This document shows, piece after piece, positions 7,405-14,386 of a stretch of DNA of 15,076 nt. The translations under genes were made by a program, and so were the position numbers. This stretch comes from Candidatus Acetothermia bacterium (GTDB taxonomy: Bacteria > Bipolaricaulota > Bipolaricaulia > Bipolaricaulales > Bipolaricaulaceae), in contig PUMC01000027.1 in assembly GCA_003552425.1 (NCBI GenBank), positions 1 to 15,076 of the forward strand, written 5' to 3'. Within the stretch, counting starts at the first letter, position 1. The number at the start of each line of letters is the position of its first letter. The notes beneath the pieces are model-generated. The model did not search any database, was not told the DNA's origin, and worked only from the letters and a program-made list of their open reading frames with translations.

Positions 7405-7851
7405 TCAGGCGGACGGGGTCACCACGATCTTGACCTCGGCGCCGATATCTTCGTAGATCCCCACGCGGGCCGTATACTCGCCCACGGTCTCGATGGCGTC
7501 CATGGTGATCCTTTCCGGATCAACCTTTTCCTCGAAGCGCGCCTCGATCTCTTTGGCCAGCTCCTGCGGCCTGACGCCGGCGTACAGCTTGTGCTCGTCG
7601 TGCACCCGTCGGGCAAAGGTGAACGCCGCACCTTCGAGCTTCTCGGCGAGCATCTGCGAGCGTGTGCGTCGGTCGGCCAACTCGCGCTGGTACTGCTCGC
7701 GCAGCTTGGCGTAGCGGGTCATCTCGTGCTGTGTGGGCGGTACAGCCATGCGCTTGGGCAGCAAAAAGTTGCGGGCGTAGCCGTCCTTGACGTTCACCAC
7801 GTCACCGGGCACGCCCAGCTTTGGAACCTCTTGGATCAACAGGACCTTCAC
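7405..7851 (-). CDS. rplI: 50S ribosomal protein L9
   Basis: Large-subunit protein that binds 23S rRNA near the L1 stalk and helps keep reading frame. The 148 residues match the family. The N-domain reads MKVLLIQEVPKLG, then GDVVNVKDGYARNFLLPK, the L9 signature; a long charged connecting helix (about 41-75) and the C-domain with a VGEYTARVGIYEDIGAEVKI end follow. I choose GTG at 7851: the family starts M-K-V, and AAGGGG lies 8 nt upstream. An in-frame GTG at 7860 abuts the Shine-Dalgarno and is unlikely. It is first in an operon with murJ and divergent from folP. The usual neighbours rpsF, ssb and rpsR are not here. Confidence 0.97.
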   Translation of the reverse strand: MKVLLIQEVPKLGVPGDVVNVKDGYARNFLLPKRMAVPPTQHEMTRYAKLREQYQRELADRRTRSQMLAEKLEGAAFTFARRVHDEHKLYAGVRPQELAKEIEARFEEKVDPERITMDAIETVGEYTARVGIYEDIGAEVKIVVTPSA

Positions 7852-7877
7852 GGTGATCACCCCTTCTGACGGGCCAT

Positions 7878-7906
7878 ATAGTAGGCGGGGGAGAGGGTAG
7901 GATCAA
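7878..7906 (-). promoter_or_regulatory. Promoter of rplI-murJ
   Basis: On the minus strand TTGATC (7906 to 7901), a 17 nt spacer, and TACTAT (7883 to 7878), each 4 of 6 to the sigma-70 consensus with ideal spacing. The leader to the GTG at 7851 would be about 20 nt and contains the AAGGGG Shine-Dalgarno. It faces the folP promoter within the 93 bp intergenic region. Confidence 0.6.
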
Positions 7907-7928
7907 CTGGAGGGCGTGGCCCCGATGC

Positions 7929-7934
7929 TATACT
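7929..7934 (+). promoter_or_regulatory. Candidate -10 element of the folP operon
   Basis: TATACT, 10 nt before the folP ATG at 7945, with no Shine-Dalgarno in between, so the leader would be about 0-3 nt. A -35 at 16-18 nt upstream is poor. Its upstream part would touch the -35 of the divergent rplI promoter (7901-7906), so the two polymerases may compete. Confidence 0.5.
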
Positions 7935-7944
7935 GTGAACCAGT

Positions 7945-8796
7945 ATGCCGTGGGAATGGCGAAGCGCTGACCGACCCCGACGCGTGCTCGTCATGGGTGT
8001 TCTGAACACATCCCCCGACTCGTTCTCCGATGGGGGCCAGTTCATCGATCCCGACGTGGCCGTTGCTCACGGCCTCAAGATGGAGGCCGAAGGGGCGGAT
8101 GTGGTCGACGTTGGGGGAGCATCGACGCGCCCGGGATCGACGGGCATCGCGCAGGACGAGGAACTGACCCGCGTGTTGCCGGTTGTGAAGCGACTCACGG
8201 CGCGGCTTAAGGTGCCCGTGTCGATCGACACGAGCAGCGCCGAGGTCGCCGAGGCGGCGCTGCGGGCTGGGGCGAGGATCGTCAACGACATCACCGCCCT
8301 GCGCGGCGATCCGGCAATGGGGGCGCTCGTGGCTCGCTACGACGCGGGGCTGGTCCTCATGCACATGAAGGGGACCCCGGCCACCATGCAGGACAGTCCG
8401 CAGTACGAGAACGTTGTGGACGAAGTCATGGGGTTTCTGGCGGAACGGGTCCGCGCAGCACGCGAAGCAGGGGTGTCACCCCAGCGCATCGCGGTCGACC
8501 CCGGCATCGGTTTTGGGAAGACGGTGGACCACAACCTCGAGCTCATCCGGCGCGTCGGCGCGTTACGTGCGTTGGGTTACCCGGTGCTCATCGGACCCTC
8601 GCGCAAGCGGTTCATCGGTACGCTCCTTGACCTTCCGGTGACGGAACGGTTGGAGGGTACGCTGGCCGCGTGCGCGGTGGCCGTGGCCCGAGGTGCGGAC
8701 GCCGTACGGGTGCATGATGTGGCGCCCGTCCGCAGAGCGGTGGATCTTGCGGTGTGGTTGCGGTCCGAAGGGGGGAACGATGAGGATCGATCTTAG
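7945..8796 (+). CDS. folP: Dihydropteroate synthase
   Basis: Condenses p-aminobenzoate with dihydropterin pyrophosphate to give dihydropteroate in folate synthesis; this family is the sulfonamide target. The 283 residues form one TIM-barrel. Motifs in order: MGVLNTSPDSFSDGG (17-31, metal/pyrophosphate Asn N21), VVDVGGASTRPG (53-64; Ala replaces the more usual Glu or Gln), SIDTSS with D95, VNDITAL, MHMKGTPATMQ, DPGIGFGKT, GPSRKRFIG and RVHDV near the end. All substrate-contacting motifs are kept. The ATG has no Shine-Dalgarno and sits close to a -10 hexamer, so the message may be near-leaderless. Its last 17 bp overlap yceD, making folP the first gene of folP-yceD-ruvC-polA. Other folate genes (folB, folK, folE) are not in the window. 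Confidence 0.97.
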   Translation: MPWEWRSADRPRRVLVMGVLNTSPDSFSDGGQFIDPDVAVAHGLKMEAEGADVVDVGGASTRPGSTGIAQDEELTRVLPVVKRLTARLKVPVSIDTSSAEVAEAALRAGARIVNDITALRGDPAMGALVARYDAGLVLMHMKGTPATMQDSPQYENVVDEVMGFLAERVRAAREAGVSPQRIAVDPGIGFGKTVDHNLELIRRVGALRALGYPVLIGPSRKRFIGTLLDLPVTERLEGTLAACAVAVARGADAVRVHDVAPVRRAVDLAVWLRSEGGNDEDRS

Positions 8797-9256
8797 AGAA
8801 CTGCGTGCGTACCCCGGGCGGCCTGTGCTGACCGAAGCCCGGGAGATGTTCGATGACCTTGTGTGGTGTGACGAGCCCCTCCCGCTGGTGGAGGCGGTAC
8901 AGGTTTCAACCTCGGCGTTCTACGATGAGGGACGCCTGTTCGTCACGCTGAAGGTCGCGGGGAAGGCCGTGCGTACCTGCTCCCGCTGTCTTGTGAAGGC
9001 CGAGGAAGCGTTCCAGCGCAAGGAGCTTGTGGAGATCCCGCTTGAGGATCCGAAGGCTCCGTACCTCGAACTTCGGCCCTGGATCGCGGCGGGTGTGCGG
9101 TTGGCTGTGGATCCGAGGCCGCTTTGTCGGCCCGATTGTCGGGGGTTGTGCGCATCCTGCGGCGCGGATCTCAACGTGGAGGAGCACCGACAGGGGTGCA
9201 CGGCGTCTGTCACGAGCCCCGACCCCAGGTTACAGAAGCTCAAGGACCTTCTGTGA
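8780..9256 (+). CDS. yceD: YceD/DUF177 family protein (23S rRNA accumulation-type)
   Basis: A 158-residue DUF177 protein. E. coli YceD and its plant relative are needed for normal 23S rRNA accumulation, so a ribosome-assembly role is likely. Signatures: CSRCL (C67, C70), the CRPDCRGLCASCGADLN block (C116, C120, C124, C127) and the closing DPRLQKLKDLL. The cysteines suggest a zinc site. The ATG at 8780 follows a GGGGGG-rich Shine-Dalgarno and starts at the family position (MRIDLREL); the frame is open upstream inside folP. It overlaps folP by 17 bp and ruvC by 4 bp (GTGA). The classical partner rpmF (L32) does not follow, and ruvC takes its place. Confidence 0.93.
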   Translation: MRIDLRELRAYPGRPVLTEAREMFDDLVWCDEPLPLVEAVQVSTSAFYDEGRLFVTLKVAGKAVRTCSRCLVKAEEAFQRKELVEIPLEDPKAPYLELRPWIAAGVRLAVDPRPLCRPDCRGLCASCGADLNVEEHRQGCTASVTSPDPRLQKLKDLL

Positions 9257-9726
9257 ACACAGTGCGGGTCCTCGGCGTGGATCCGGGGCTCACCGCTACG
9301 GGCTACGGGATCGTGGAGGCGTGCGGGGACGACATGCGCTCCTTGCTCAGCGGGACTGTTCGGCCACCGTCCAAGGATCCCCTTCCAGACCGTTTGGCCA
9401 CGATCTACGCGCAGCTTGGGGAGTTGATCGCCTCCTACCGGCCTCATGTGGTGGCGGTGGAGGAGGTCTACCTGGCCCGCAACGCGCCCTCAGCCATGCT
9501 CACCGCGCAGGTCCTGGGCGTGGTCAAACTCGCCGCCTGTGGATGTCGACTGAGGAGTTATGCGCCGCGGGAGGTCAAGAAGTGGGTGTGCGGTACGGGC
9601 TCGGCACCCAAGGAGCAGATGATGGGGATGATGGCCCACCTCCTCGGGGTGGCGGTACTGCCCAGCGACCATGCCGCCGACGCGCTGGCCGTGGCGCTGT
9701 GTGCGCTGATGGACGGTCGCCCGTGA
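9253..9726 (+). CDS. ruvC: Crossover junction endodeoxyribonuclease RuvC
   Basis: Homodimeric resolvase that cuts Holliday junctions made in recombinational repair, normally with RuvAB. The 157 residues form an RNase H-like fold. The metal-binding catalytic residues are D10 (VLGVDPGLTATGYG), E70 (VAVEEVYLARN), H140 and D143 (SDHAADALAVAL); His at the third site is as in the Thermus enzyme, whereas E. coli has Asp. The GTG at 9253 overlaps the yceD stop as GTGA and has AAGGA (9242-9246) 6 nt upstream; a second GTG at 9262 is possible but is 15 nt from it. The gene ends with the same GTGA overlap with polA. ruvA and ruvB are absent here. Placement before polA groups two DNA-repair nucleases. 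Confidence 0.97.
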   Translation: MNTVRVLGVDPGLTATGYGIVEACGDDMRSLLSGTVRPPSKDPLPDRLATIYAQLGELIASYRPHVVAVEEVYLARNAPSAMLTAQVLGVVKLAACGCRLRSYAPREVKKWVCGTGSAPKEQMMGMMAHLLGVAVLPSDHAADALAVALCALMDGRP

Positions 9727-12422
9727 ACCTCTTGGGGGCGTTGGGGCTCGAGGATGCACCGGGGCGCCTCCTCGTCATCGACGCCCATGCCACCCTGTAC
9801 CGTTCGTTCCACGCGATCCCCGAGTTGACCACCGCCCGCGGGGAGCCGGTCAACGCGGTGTACGGGCTTATCCGGACGCTGTTCATGGCCCTCAAGCAGT
9901 ACCCGTCGCGTTATGTGGCGGTGGTGTTCGACGCCCCGGGCCCCACGGTCCGCCACGAGCAGTACGCAGCGTACAAAGCCACCCGCAAGGAGATGCCCGA
10001 GGCGCTTTCGGTGCAGTTGCCGCGGACCAAGGCGTTGCTCGATGCGCTGGGTCTCATGCGCTTCGAGGTGCCGCGTTACGAGGCGGACGATGTGATGGCG
10101 GCGTTGGTTGCGCGGGCCGACAGCGCGGGCGTTCCGACGCTCCTCCTCACCGGAGACAAGGACATGACCCAGCTGGTGCGTGACGGTGTCGTACTCCTCC
10201 GCCCAGGCCGTCGACCGACCGACCGGCTCGAGCTCATGGATGCTGTCGGGGTGGAGGAACGCTTCGGGGTTCCCCCTGAGGCGATGGTCGACCTGCTGGC
10301 GCTCGTGGGCGACAGCTCGGACAACGTTCCGGGTGTGCGGGGTGTGGGGGAGAAGGGGGCCCGTGAACTCCTGAACCGTTACGGGACACTGGATCAGGCG
10401 CTCGAGGCTGCCGACGCGCACCCCAACCGCCGTCTGGGTGCGGCACTGGCTGCGGGGCGCGATGAGGCGCTTCGTTCGCGGGAGCTCGTTACGCTGAAGC
10501 CTCCACCGCTGGACGTTGAACTGGAGGCGCTCCAGCCGTCCTCTTGGGACGTGGACCGGCTTGTGGGGGAACTCCAGGCGCTCGGCTTCCGGACGTTGCT
10601 TGGGGAGCTTGGCCTTCACGCCACCCGCGCCGAACGCGCGCATCATCTGGTGCTGGACGAGGCCGCGTTGGGGAAGCTGGTGGATGCGCTGGGCCGGGCC
10701 GAGGCGTTCTCCCTCGACCTTGAGACGTCATCGATCGACCCCTTCAATGCCCAGATCGTGGGGGTGGCGTTGGCCGTGCGCCCCGGTGAGGGGTGGTACA
10801 TTCCGGTGGGGCACGAAGGGCTTGAGGCTCCGGTGCAGCTGCCCCTGGACAAGGTGCTGCGGGCACTGCGGCCCGCCCTCGAAGGCGACCAACCCCTTGT
10901 GTGGGGACAGAACCTGAAATACGACATGAAGGTTCTGGCATGTAACGGCATCGCGCTTAAGGGTGTCGCGTTCGACGCGATGCTCGCTCACTGGCTCGTT
11001 CGCCCGGATGTGCCATCCCACGGACTCGACCTGCTCGTTGAGGAGGAGCTCGGTGAGCGGCTGGAGCGCTATACCGAAGTTGTGGGCATCGCTCGGTCGA
11101 TGGCCGATGTGCCGGTGGACCGGGCGGCCGCGTACGCGGTGGCCGACGCCGAGTCCGTGGTGCGCCTTCACGACCCGCTGATGGCCAAGCTCCGGGACGC
11201 GGCACTCGAGGAGCTGTTCGCTGCGATCGAAGTGCCGCTGATCGGCGTTCTGGCGGTGATGGAGCTCAGGGGCATTGCCCTTGACGTCGATGAGCTCCGC
11301 CGACAGGGCGCGGAACTGGAGACGATGGTGGAGCGGCTTCGTGAGGAGCTCTTCGCCCTGGCGGGCGGACCGTTCAACCCCGGTTCCGTGCCCCAGGTGC
11401 GGGAGGTCCTCTACGACAGGCTGAAACTGCCCGTCATCAGCCGCACCAAGACCGGTCCCTCGACCGACGCCCATGTCCTCAGGGAACTCGCTGTGCACCA
11501 CGAGTTCCCGGGAAAGCTCATTGCCTACAGAGAGCTGGAGAAGCTCCGCAACACCTACATCGAGAAGCTCCCGACCCATGTGCACCCGGTTACCGGACGC
11601 GTGCACACCTCGTTCAACCAGACCGGCACGGCTACGGGCCGGCTGTCCTCTTCGGAACCCAACCTGCAGAACATCCCCTCCCGGCATGAGGTGGGGGTGG
11701 ACATCCGCCGGGCGTTTGTCGCTCCTCGGGGCAGGGTGTTCGTGGCTGCGGACTATTCGCAGATCGAACTGCGTATCCTGGCGCACCTTTCCGGGGACGA
11801 GGCGCTCAAGGAGGCATTCTGCCAGGGTGAGGACCTCCATCGACGTACGGCGGCCCGGCTGTTCGACGTGCCCCCGGAGGACGTGGACGCGCGCATGCGA
11901 GGGGTGGCCAAGCGGGTGAACTTCGGCATTGTCTATGGCATCAGTCCCTATGGCCTTGCGCGGGACCTGGGGCTCACGCAGCAGCGCGCCAAGGAGCTCA
12001 TCGACCGGTTCTTCGCTGCCCACTCGGAGGTCAAGCCGTGTTTGGACCGCCTGATCGCGGAGGCGTCCTCCACGGGATACGCCCGCACCCTGTGGGGTCG
12101 CCGCCGCCCGGTGGCCGGCCTCGGCGCGGGCAACCGGCGGGGGAGGGGCTACGACGAACGCAACGCCGTCAACACCCCGATCCAGGGCTCGGCTGCTGAT
12201 CTCATGAAGCTCGCCATGCTCGAGGTGCACCGACGCATCCAGCGCGGCGAACTCCAAGCGGACATGCTCCTTCAGGTGCACGATTCCCTGATGTTCGAGG
12301 TCGATGAGGCCCAGGCCGAGGCGGTGGGGCGCCGGGTGCAAGATGTCATGGAGGGTGTGACCGCGTTGGAGGTCCCCCTACAGGTGGACGTCAAGATCGG
12401 ACGTACCTGGGGCGATGTCTGA
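9723..12422 (+). CDS. polA: DNA polymerase I with 5'-3' and 3'-5' exonuclease domains
   Basis: Family A polymerase for primer removal, gap filling and repair, 899 residues. The 5'-nuclease domain (about 15-290) has D20 (VIDA), VFDAPG, E120-A-D-D123, TGDKDMTQL and GDSSDNVPG plus a helix-hairpin-helix (GVRGVGEKGARELL). The 3'-5' exonuclease domain (about 310-510) keeps D332 and E334 (LDLET), the GQNLKYD motif and the YAVAD motif, so proofreading looks active. The polymerase domain has motif A with D677 and E682 (DYSQIELR), motif B with R726, K730, F734 and Y738 (AKRVNFGIVYG), and motif C with D854. The residue after D854 is Ser855 where Glu (E. coli E883) is nearly invariant. GTG start overlaps the ruvC stop (GTGA), with about ten residues more than usual before the first nuclease strand. 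Confidence 0.98.
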   Translation: MNLLGALGLEDAPGRLLVIDAHATLYRSFHAIPELTTARGEPVNAVYGLIRTLFMALKQYPSRYVAVVFDAPGPTVRHEQYAAYKATRKEMPEALSVQLPRTKALLDALGLMRFEVPRYEADDVMAALVARADSAGVPTLLLTGDKDMTQLVRDGVVLLRPGRRPTDRLELMDAVGVEERFGVPPEAMVDLLALVGDSSDNVPGVRGVGEKGARELLNRYGTLDQALEAADAHPNRRLGAALAAGRDEALRSRELVTLKPPPLDVELEALQPSSWDVDRLVGELQALGFRTLLGELGLHATRAERAHHLVLDEAALGKLVDALGRAEAFSLDLETSSIDPFNAQIVGVALAVRPGEGWYIPVGHEGLEAPVQLPLDKVLRALRPALEGDQPLVWGQNLKYDMKVLACNGIALKGVAFDAMLAHWLVRPDVPSHGLDLLVEEELGERLERYTEVVGIARSMADVPVDRAAAYAVADAESVVRLHDPLMAKLRDAALEELFAAIEVPLIGVLAVMELRGIALDVDELRRQGAELETMVERLREELFALAGGPFNPGSVPQVREVLYDRLKLPVISRTKTGPSTDAHVLRELAVHHEFPGKLIAYRELEKLRNTYIEKLPTHVHPVTGRVHTSFNQTGTATGRLSSSEPNLQNIPSRHEVGVDIRRAFVAPRGRVFVAADYSQIELRILAHLSGDEALKEAFCQGEDLHRRTAARLFDVPPEDVDARMRGVAKRVNFGIVYGISPYGLARDLGLTQQRAKELIDRFFAAHSEVKPCLDRLIAEASSTGYARTLWGRRRPVAGLGAGNRRGRGYDERNAVNTPIQGSAADLMKLAMLEVHRRIQRGELQADMLLQVHDSLMFEVDEAQAEAVGRRVQDVMEGVTALEVPLQVDVKIGRTWGDV

Positions 12423-12544
12423 GACGGGACCGCCCTGCTGGGGCCGTCGGGATAGGGCTATGGGCGCAGGAAGGCCGCGCGCGAACGGGCCCATGCGTGG
12501 CCTCGCGGAGGCGCTGGGACGAGGTCTTAAGGGGTTCCCAGGGA
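12423..12544. other. Convergent intergenic region polA / hydrolase
   Basis: A 122 bp GC-rich gap between converging genes. It holds a small perfect inverted repeat, GCCTC-GCG-GAGGC (12500-12512), and scattered G and C runs, but no T tract, tRNA-like or other RNA-gene pattern. The repeat may help end transcription from either side; support is weak. Confidence 0.4.
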
Positions 12545-13336
12545 TCAGGCGGCCGCTCGTTCCAGGAAGCGATCCGCGACCGCGCGGAAGAGCTCCGGAT
12601 CGCTCCACATGAGGGGGTGCTCGAGGTGCGGGTGGCCCGGGCCCTCGGCGAGCAGCACCTGGCAGCAAGGGATACTGTCGGCAGCCCGCGCGTAGGCGTG
12701 GGCCACACCCGGGGACAGCGGGTCGGCAAGGTGGCCCGTGAGGAGCACCGGACACGTGATCCCCTTGAGCACGTAGGTGGACAGGGCGTAACCGCCCCGG
12801 TCGGCGAGCCGACGGAGGACGGCCGTGTCCGCTGCCACGACCTGGCGCCAGTCGGGTCCGTGTTCCCCGGCGAGCGCTTTCTCACGCCGCAGGCAGTAGT
12901 GATCGCGTACATCGAGCGCTCGATGGAGGGTCCTCCCGTCGAACTCCGGCAGGAAGCTGTCGGCGACCACACTTCGCACTTCGCGTCGATGCTGTGCCGC
13001 CTGCTTGCCCGCCAGGTGCAGCGCCGCCAGTGCGCCCCCGCCCGCCCCCATCGCGTGGCAGGCCTCGATCCCGAGCTCGAGGAGGAGGTGGCAGGCAAGA
13101 TCGGCCCAGAAGCCCCACAGGTCGACGTCGTACTCATCGAGGTACTTCACCTCGCGCGTTGACCCACCGGTCCCGGGCCGGTCGAAACAAAGGACGCGGA
13201 AGCCGCGGCTGAAGTGGTCGATCTCGCTTGCGTAGGCACCTGAGGCGTGCATACGGTCAGGGAAGAGAAGCAGGACGTCGCCGCTCCCCTGCTCCCGATA
13301 GTGGATCGTCTGGTCGGCCAGCTCGATGGTGGGCAT
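12545..13336 (-). CDS. Alpha/beta-hydrolase-fold protein with missing nucleophile
   Basis: A 263-residue protein of the alpha/beta hydrolase superfamily, probably cytoplasmic. The fold is shown by the early strand VLLLFPDRMH (21-30, oxyanion region), RVLCFDRPGTGGS (47-59), the nucleophile elbow at 97-101, the acid-type loop LTGHLADPLSP and the late EGPGHPHLEHP with the expected His. The elbow reads G-A-G-G-G, so Gly99 stands where Ser of GxSxG is expected, while the Asp and His motifs remain. It is therefore either inactive as a hydrolase, uses a non-covalent mechanism, or has another role. Substrate and pathway cannot be told. The ATG at 13336 is set by a strong Shine-Dalgarno (AAGGAGG, 6 nt upstream) and the family N-terminus; the frame is open further upstream. 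It stands alone between convergent polA and a divergent lipoprotein gene. Confidence 0.88.
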   Translation of the reverse strand: MPTIELADQTIHYREQGSGDVLLLFPDRMHASGAYASEIDHFSRGFRVLCFDRPGTGGSTREVKYLDEYDVDLWGFWADLACHLLLELGIEACHAMGAGGGALAALHLAGKQAAQHRREVRSVVADSFLPEFDGRTLHRALDVRDHYCLRREKALAGEHGPDWRQVVAADTAVLRRLADRGGYALSTYVLKGITCPVLLTGHLADPLSPGVAHAYARAADSIPCCQVLLAEGPGHPHLEHPLMWSDPELFRAVADRFLERAAA

Positions 13337-13416
13337 CGGTTGCCTCCTTGGGGTTCCCGGGCGCCTCCCGACGCGGGCCTTGCGGCACGGCGAGGTCCCC
13401 CTCACAACGATGGCTC

Positions 13417-13422
13417 ATTGTA
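13417..13422 (-). promoter_or_regulatory. Possible -10 element of the hydrolase gene
   Basis: TACAAT on the minus strand, 80 nt before the ATG at 13336, implying a leader of about 74 nt. No good -35 is seen at 16-18 nt upstream, so the call rests on the same hexamer used at other starts in this window. Confidence 0.3.
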
Positions 13423-13525
13423 CCCGGGATCCGCCTTCCATCTCGAGAATCCAGTCTGAGAACACGCCTTACAATCCCGTTTGGGGATCCGTGTGCGGCG
13501 CGTTTTGGGAACGGAACCCTGGTGC

Positions 13526-13555
13526 TTGACGCCTTTCACCTCACAAGTGTAATAT
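13526..13555 (+). promoter_or_regulatory. Promoter of the SH3-domain lipoprotein gene
   Basis: TTGACG (13526-13531, 5 of 6 to consensus), an 18 nt spacer, and TAATAT (13550-13555, 4 of 6). This is the best sigma-70-type match in the window. The transcript would start near 13562, leaving a leader of about 70 nt. An inverted repeat ACCGC-GATCA-GCGGT (13569-13583) lies right at the start of the transcript and could be an operator or a small hairpin. Confidence 0.65.
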
Positions 13556-13630
13556 GCGTTACGTGCCGACCGCGATCAGCGGTGTTCTGCGGGTTCGAGC
13601 ACGGAAATTGGGGCTAACCTGGGGGGCGAG

Positions 13631-14344
13631 ATGAACGGAGGAGCACAGGCGCGTGTGGCGGACATGCGGGGACTTAGGTGGCTGCTCCTTGCGGCGCTGC
13701 TTCCGCTGCTGCTGGCCGGCTGTGCCCGGATAGCGGCGAAGATCGACGGTTACGCGCCAAGAGAGGTTGTGGAGGCGGCAGTGGGCGATACGGTGACGCT
13801 CAGCATGACCTTCACCAACACCGGCAACCGGGCGCGGGCGTTCATCGCTCGGGCGACGGTGCGCGATGCCCAAGGGGCGGTGGTGCGCGCTCACGAGACG
13901 GTGCTGGATCCGCCGCTTGAGGCCGGTAAGCAGACGACCATCAACTGGGACCACATCGTGCGGCGTGAGGGTACCTACGAGGTGCAGTTCTCCCTGTGGC
14001 GGGACGCGGATACGGCAATGGGCTACATGCCCGACGATGCCCGGAAGCTGATCGCTGTGAGGGAGGCGGAGCCCGAAGACCCGCCGCCCGCGGCTGCCGA
14101 GTTCGGGATCGGCGATCGGGTTCAGGTCAGCGCAGCGCTCAGGGTCCGTGTCGCTCCGGGCACCGGTGAGCGCGAGGTGGCCAGTCCCTACTACCCCGGC
14201 AGCATGCCGGTGGGAAGCCTGGGCACCGTGGTGGACGGTCCGGCTGAGGCCGACGGCTACGTCTGGTGGAAGATCGATTACGACCGTGGCGTCACCGGCT
14301 GGTCAGCGCAGGACTGGATGGAACGTCGTACCGGGGGGGGCTAG
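13631..14344 (+). CDS. Lipoprotein with Ig-like and C-terminal SH3-like domain
   Basis: A 237-residue lipoprotein of unknown function. The signal ends in a lipobox LLLAGC with acceptor C31 (numbering from the ATG at 13631), after RGLRWLLLAALLPL; Ala follows the Cys. Residues about 45-140 look like an Ig/CARDB-type beta-sandwich (SMTFTNTGNRARAF and TTINWDHIVRREGTYEVQF). Residues about 160-232 look like a bacterial SH3 domain: FGIGDRVQVS, LRVRVAPG, GTVVDGP, YVWWKIDYDRGVTGWSAQDWM. SH3-like domains often bind cell-wall peptides, so anchoring to the envelope is inferred. Starts compete: ATG 13631 follows a G-rich stretch, whereas GTG 13655 has GGAGGAG (13637-13643) 11 nt upstream and gives a more usual 22-residue signal; ATG 13664 is also in frame. 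It is a single-gene unit with its own promoter and a hairpin after the stop. Confidence 0.85.
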   Translation: MNGGAQARVADMRGLRWLLLAALLPLLLAGCARIAAKIDGYAPREVVEAAVGDTVTLSMTFTNTGNRARAFIARATVRDAQGAVVRAHETVLDPPLEAGKQTTINWDHIVRREGTYEVQFSLWRDADTAMGYMPDDARKLIAVREAEPEDPPPAAAEFGIGDRVQVSAALRVRVAPGTGEREVASPYYPGSMPVGSLGTVVDGPAEADGYVWWKIDYDRGVTGWSAQDWMERRTGGG

Positions 14345-14358
14345 GATCCGCATGTAGC

Positions 14359-14378
14359 GCTTACGGTGTTCCGTAAGC
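14359..14378. terminator. Hairpin between convergent lipoprotein and gcvPB genes
   Basis: Perfect inverted repeat: GCTTACGG (14359-14366), loop TGTT, CCGTAAGC (14371-14378), in the 42 bp between the two stop codons. Position suggests a bidirectional terminator. There is no T tract on either strand, so it is not a standard intrinsic terminator; it may protect 3' ends instead. Confidence 0.55.
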
Positions 14379-14386
14379 CCGGCCCG

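Larger units (their letters stand above)
13337..13630. other. Divergent intergenic region hydrolase / lipoprotein
   Basis: 294 bp without a credible gene, AT-richer than its surroundings. It contains the hydrolase Shine-Dalgarno at its left end, a minus-strand TACAAT (13422 to 13417), a plus-strand TACAAT (13470-13475) with no partner, a strong plus-strand promoter (13526-13555) and a small inverted repeat (13569-13583) just after it. Confidence 0.6.

Noticed and set aside
10728..12341. Minus-strand open frame (537 codons) opposite polA
   Set aside because: Antisense shadow of the polymerase domain with no family features.
12423..12544. Possible small RNA gene after polA
   Set aside because: No tRNA T-loop or signal-recognition-particle RNA motif is visible, only a 5 bp inverted repeat; and there is no promoter-like hexamer.
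12415..12612. 65-codon frame whose ATG overlaps the polA stop
   Set aside because: The start overlap is operon-like, but the protein is low-complexity Arg/Gly/Pro and its second half lies opposite the hydrolase gene.
13470..13475. Plus-strand TACAAT upstream of the lipoprotein gene
   Set aside because: No -35 at a suitable distance and a much better promoter lies 56-80 bp downstream.
13554..13634. 26-codon frame ending in an ATGA overlap with the lipoprotein ATG
   Set aside because: Its ATG lies inside the -10 hexamer, upstream of the predicted transcript start, so it could not be translated from that promoter.
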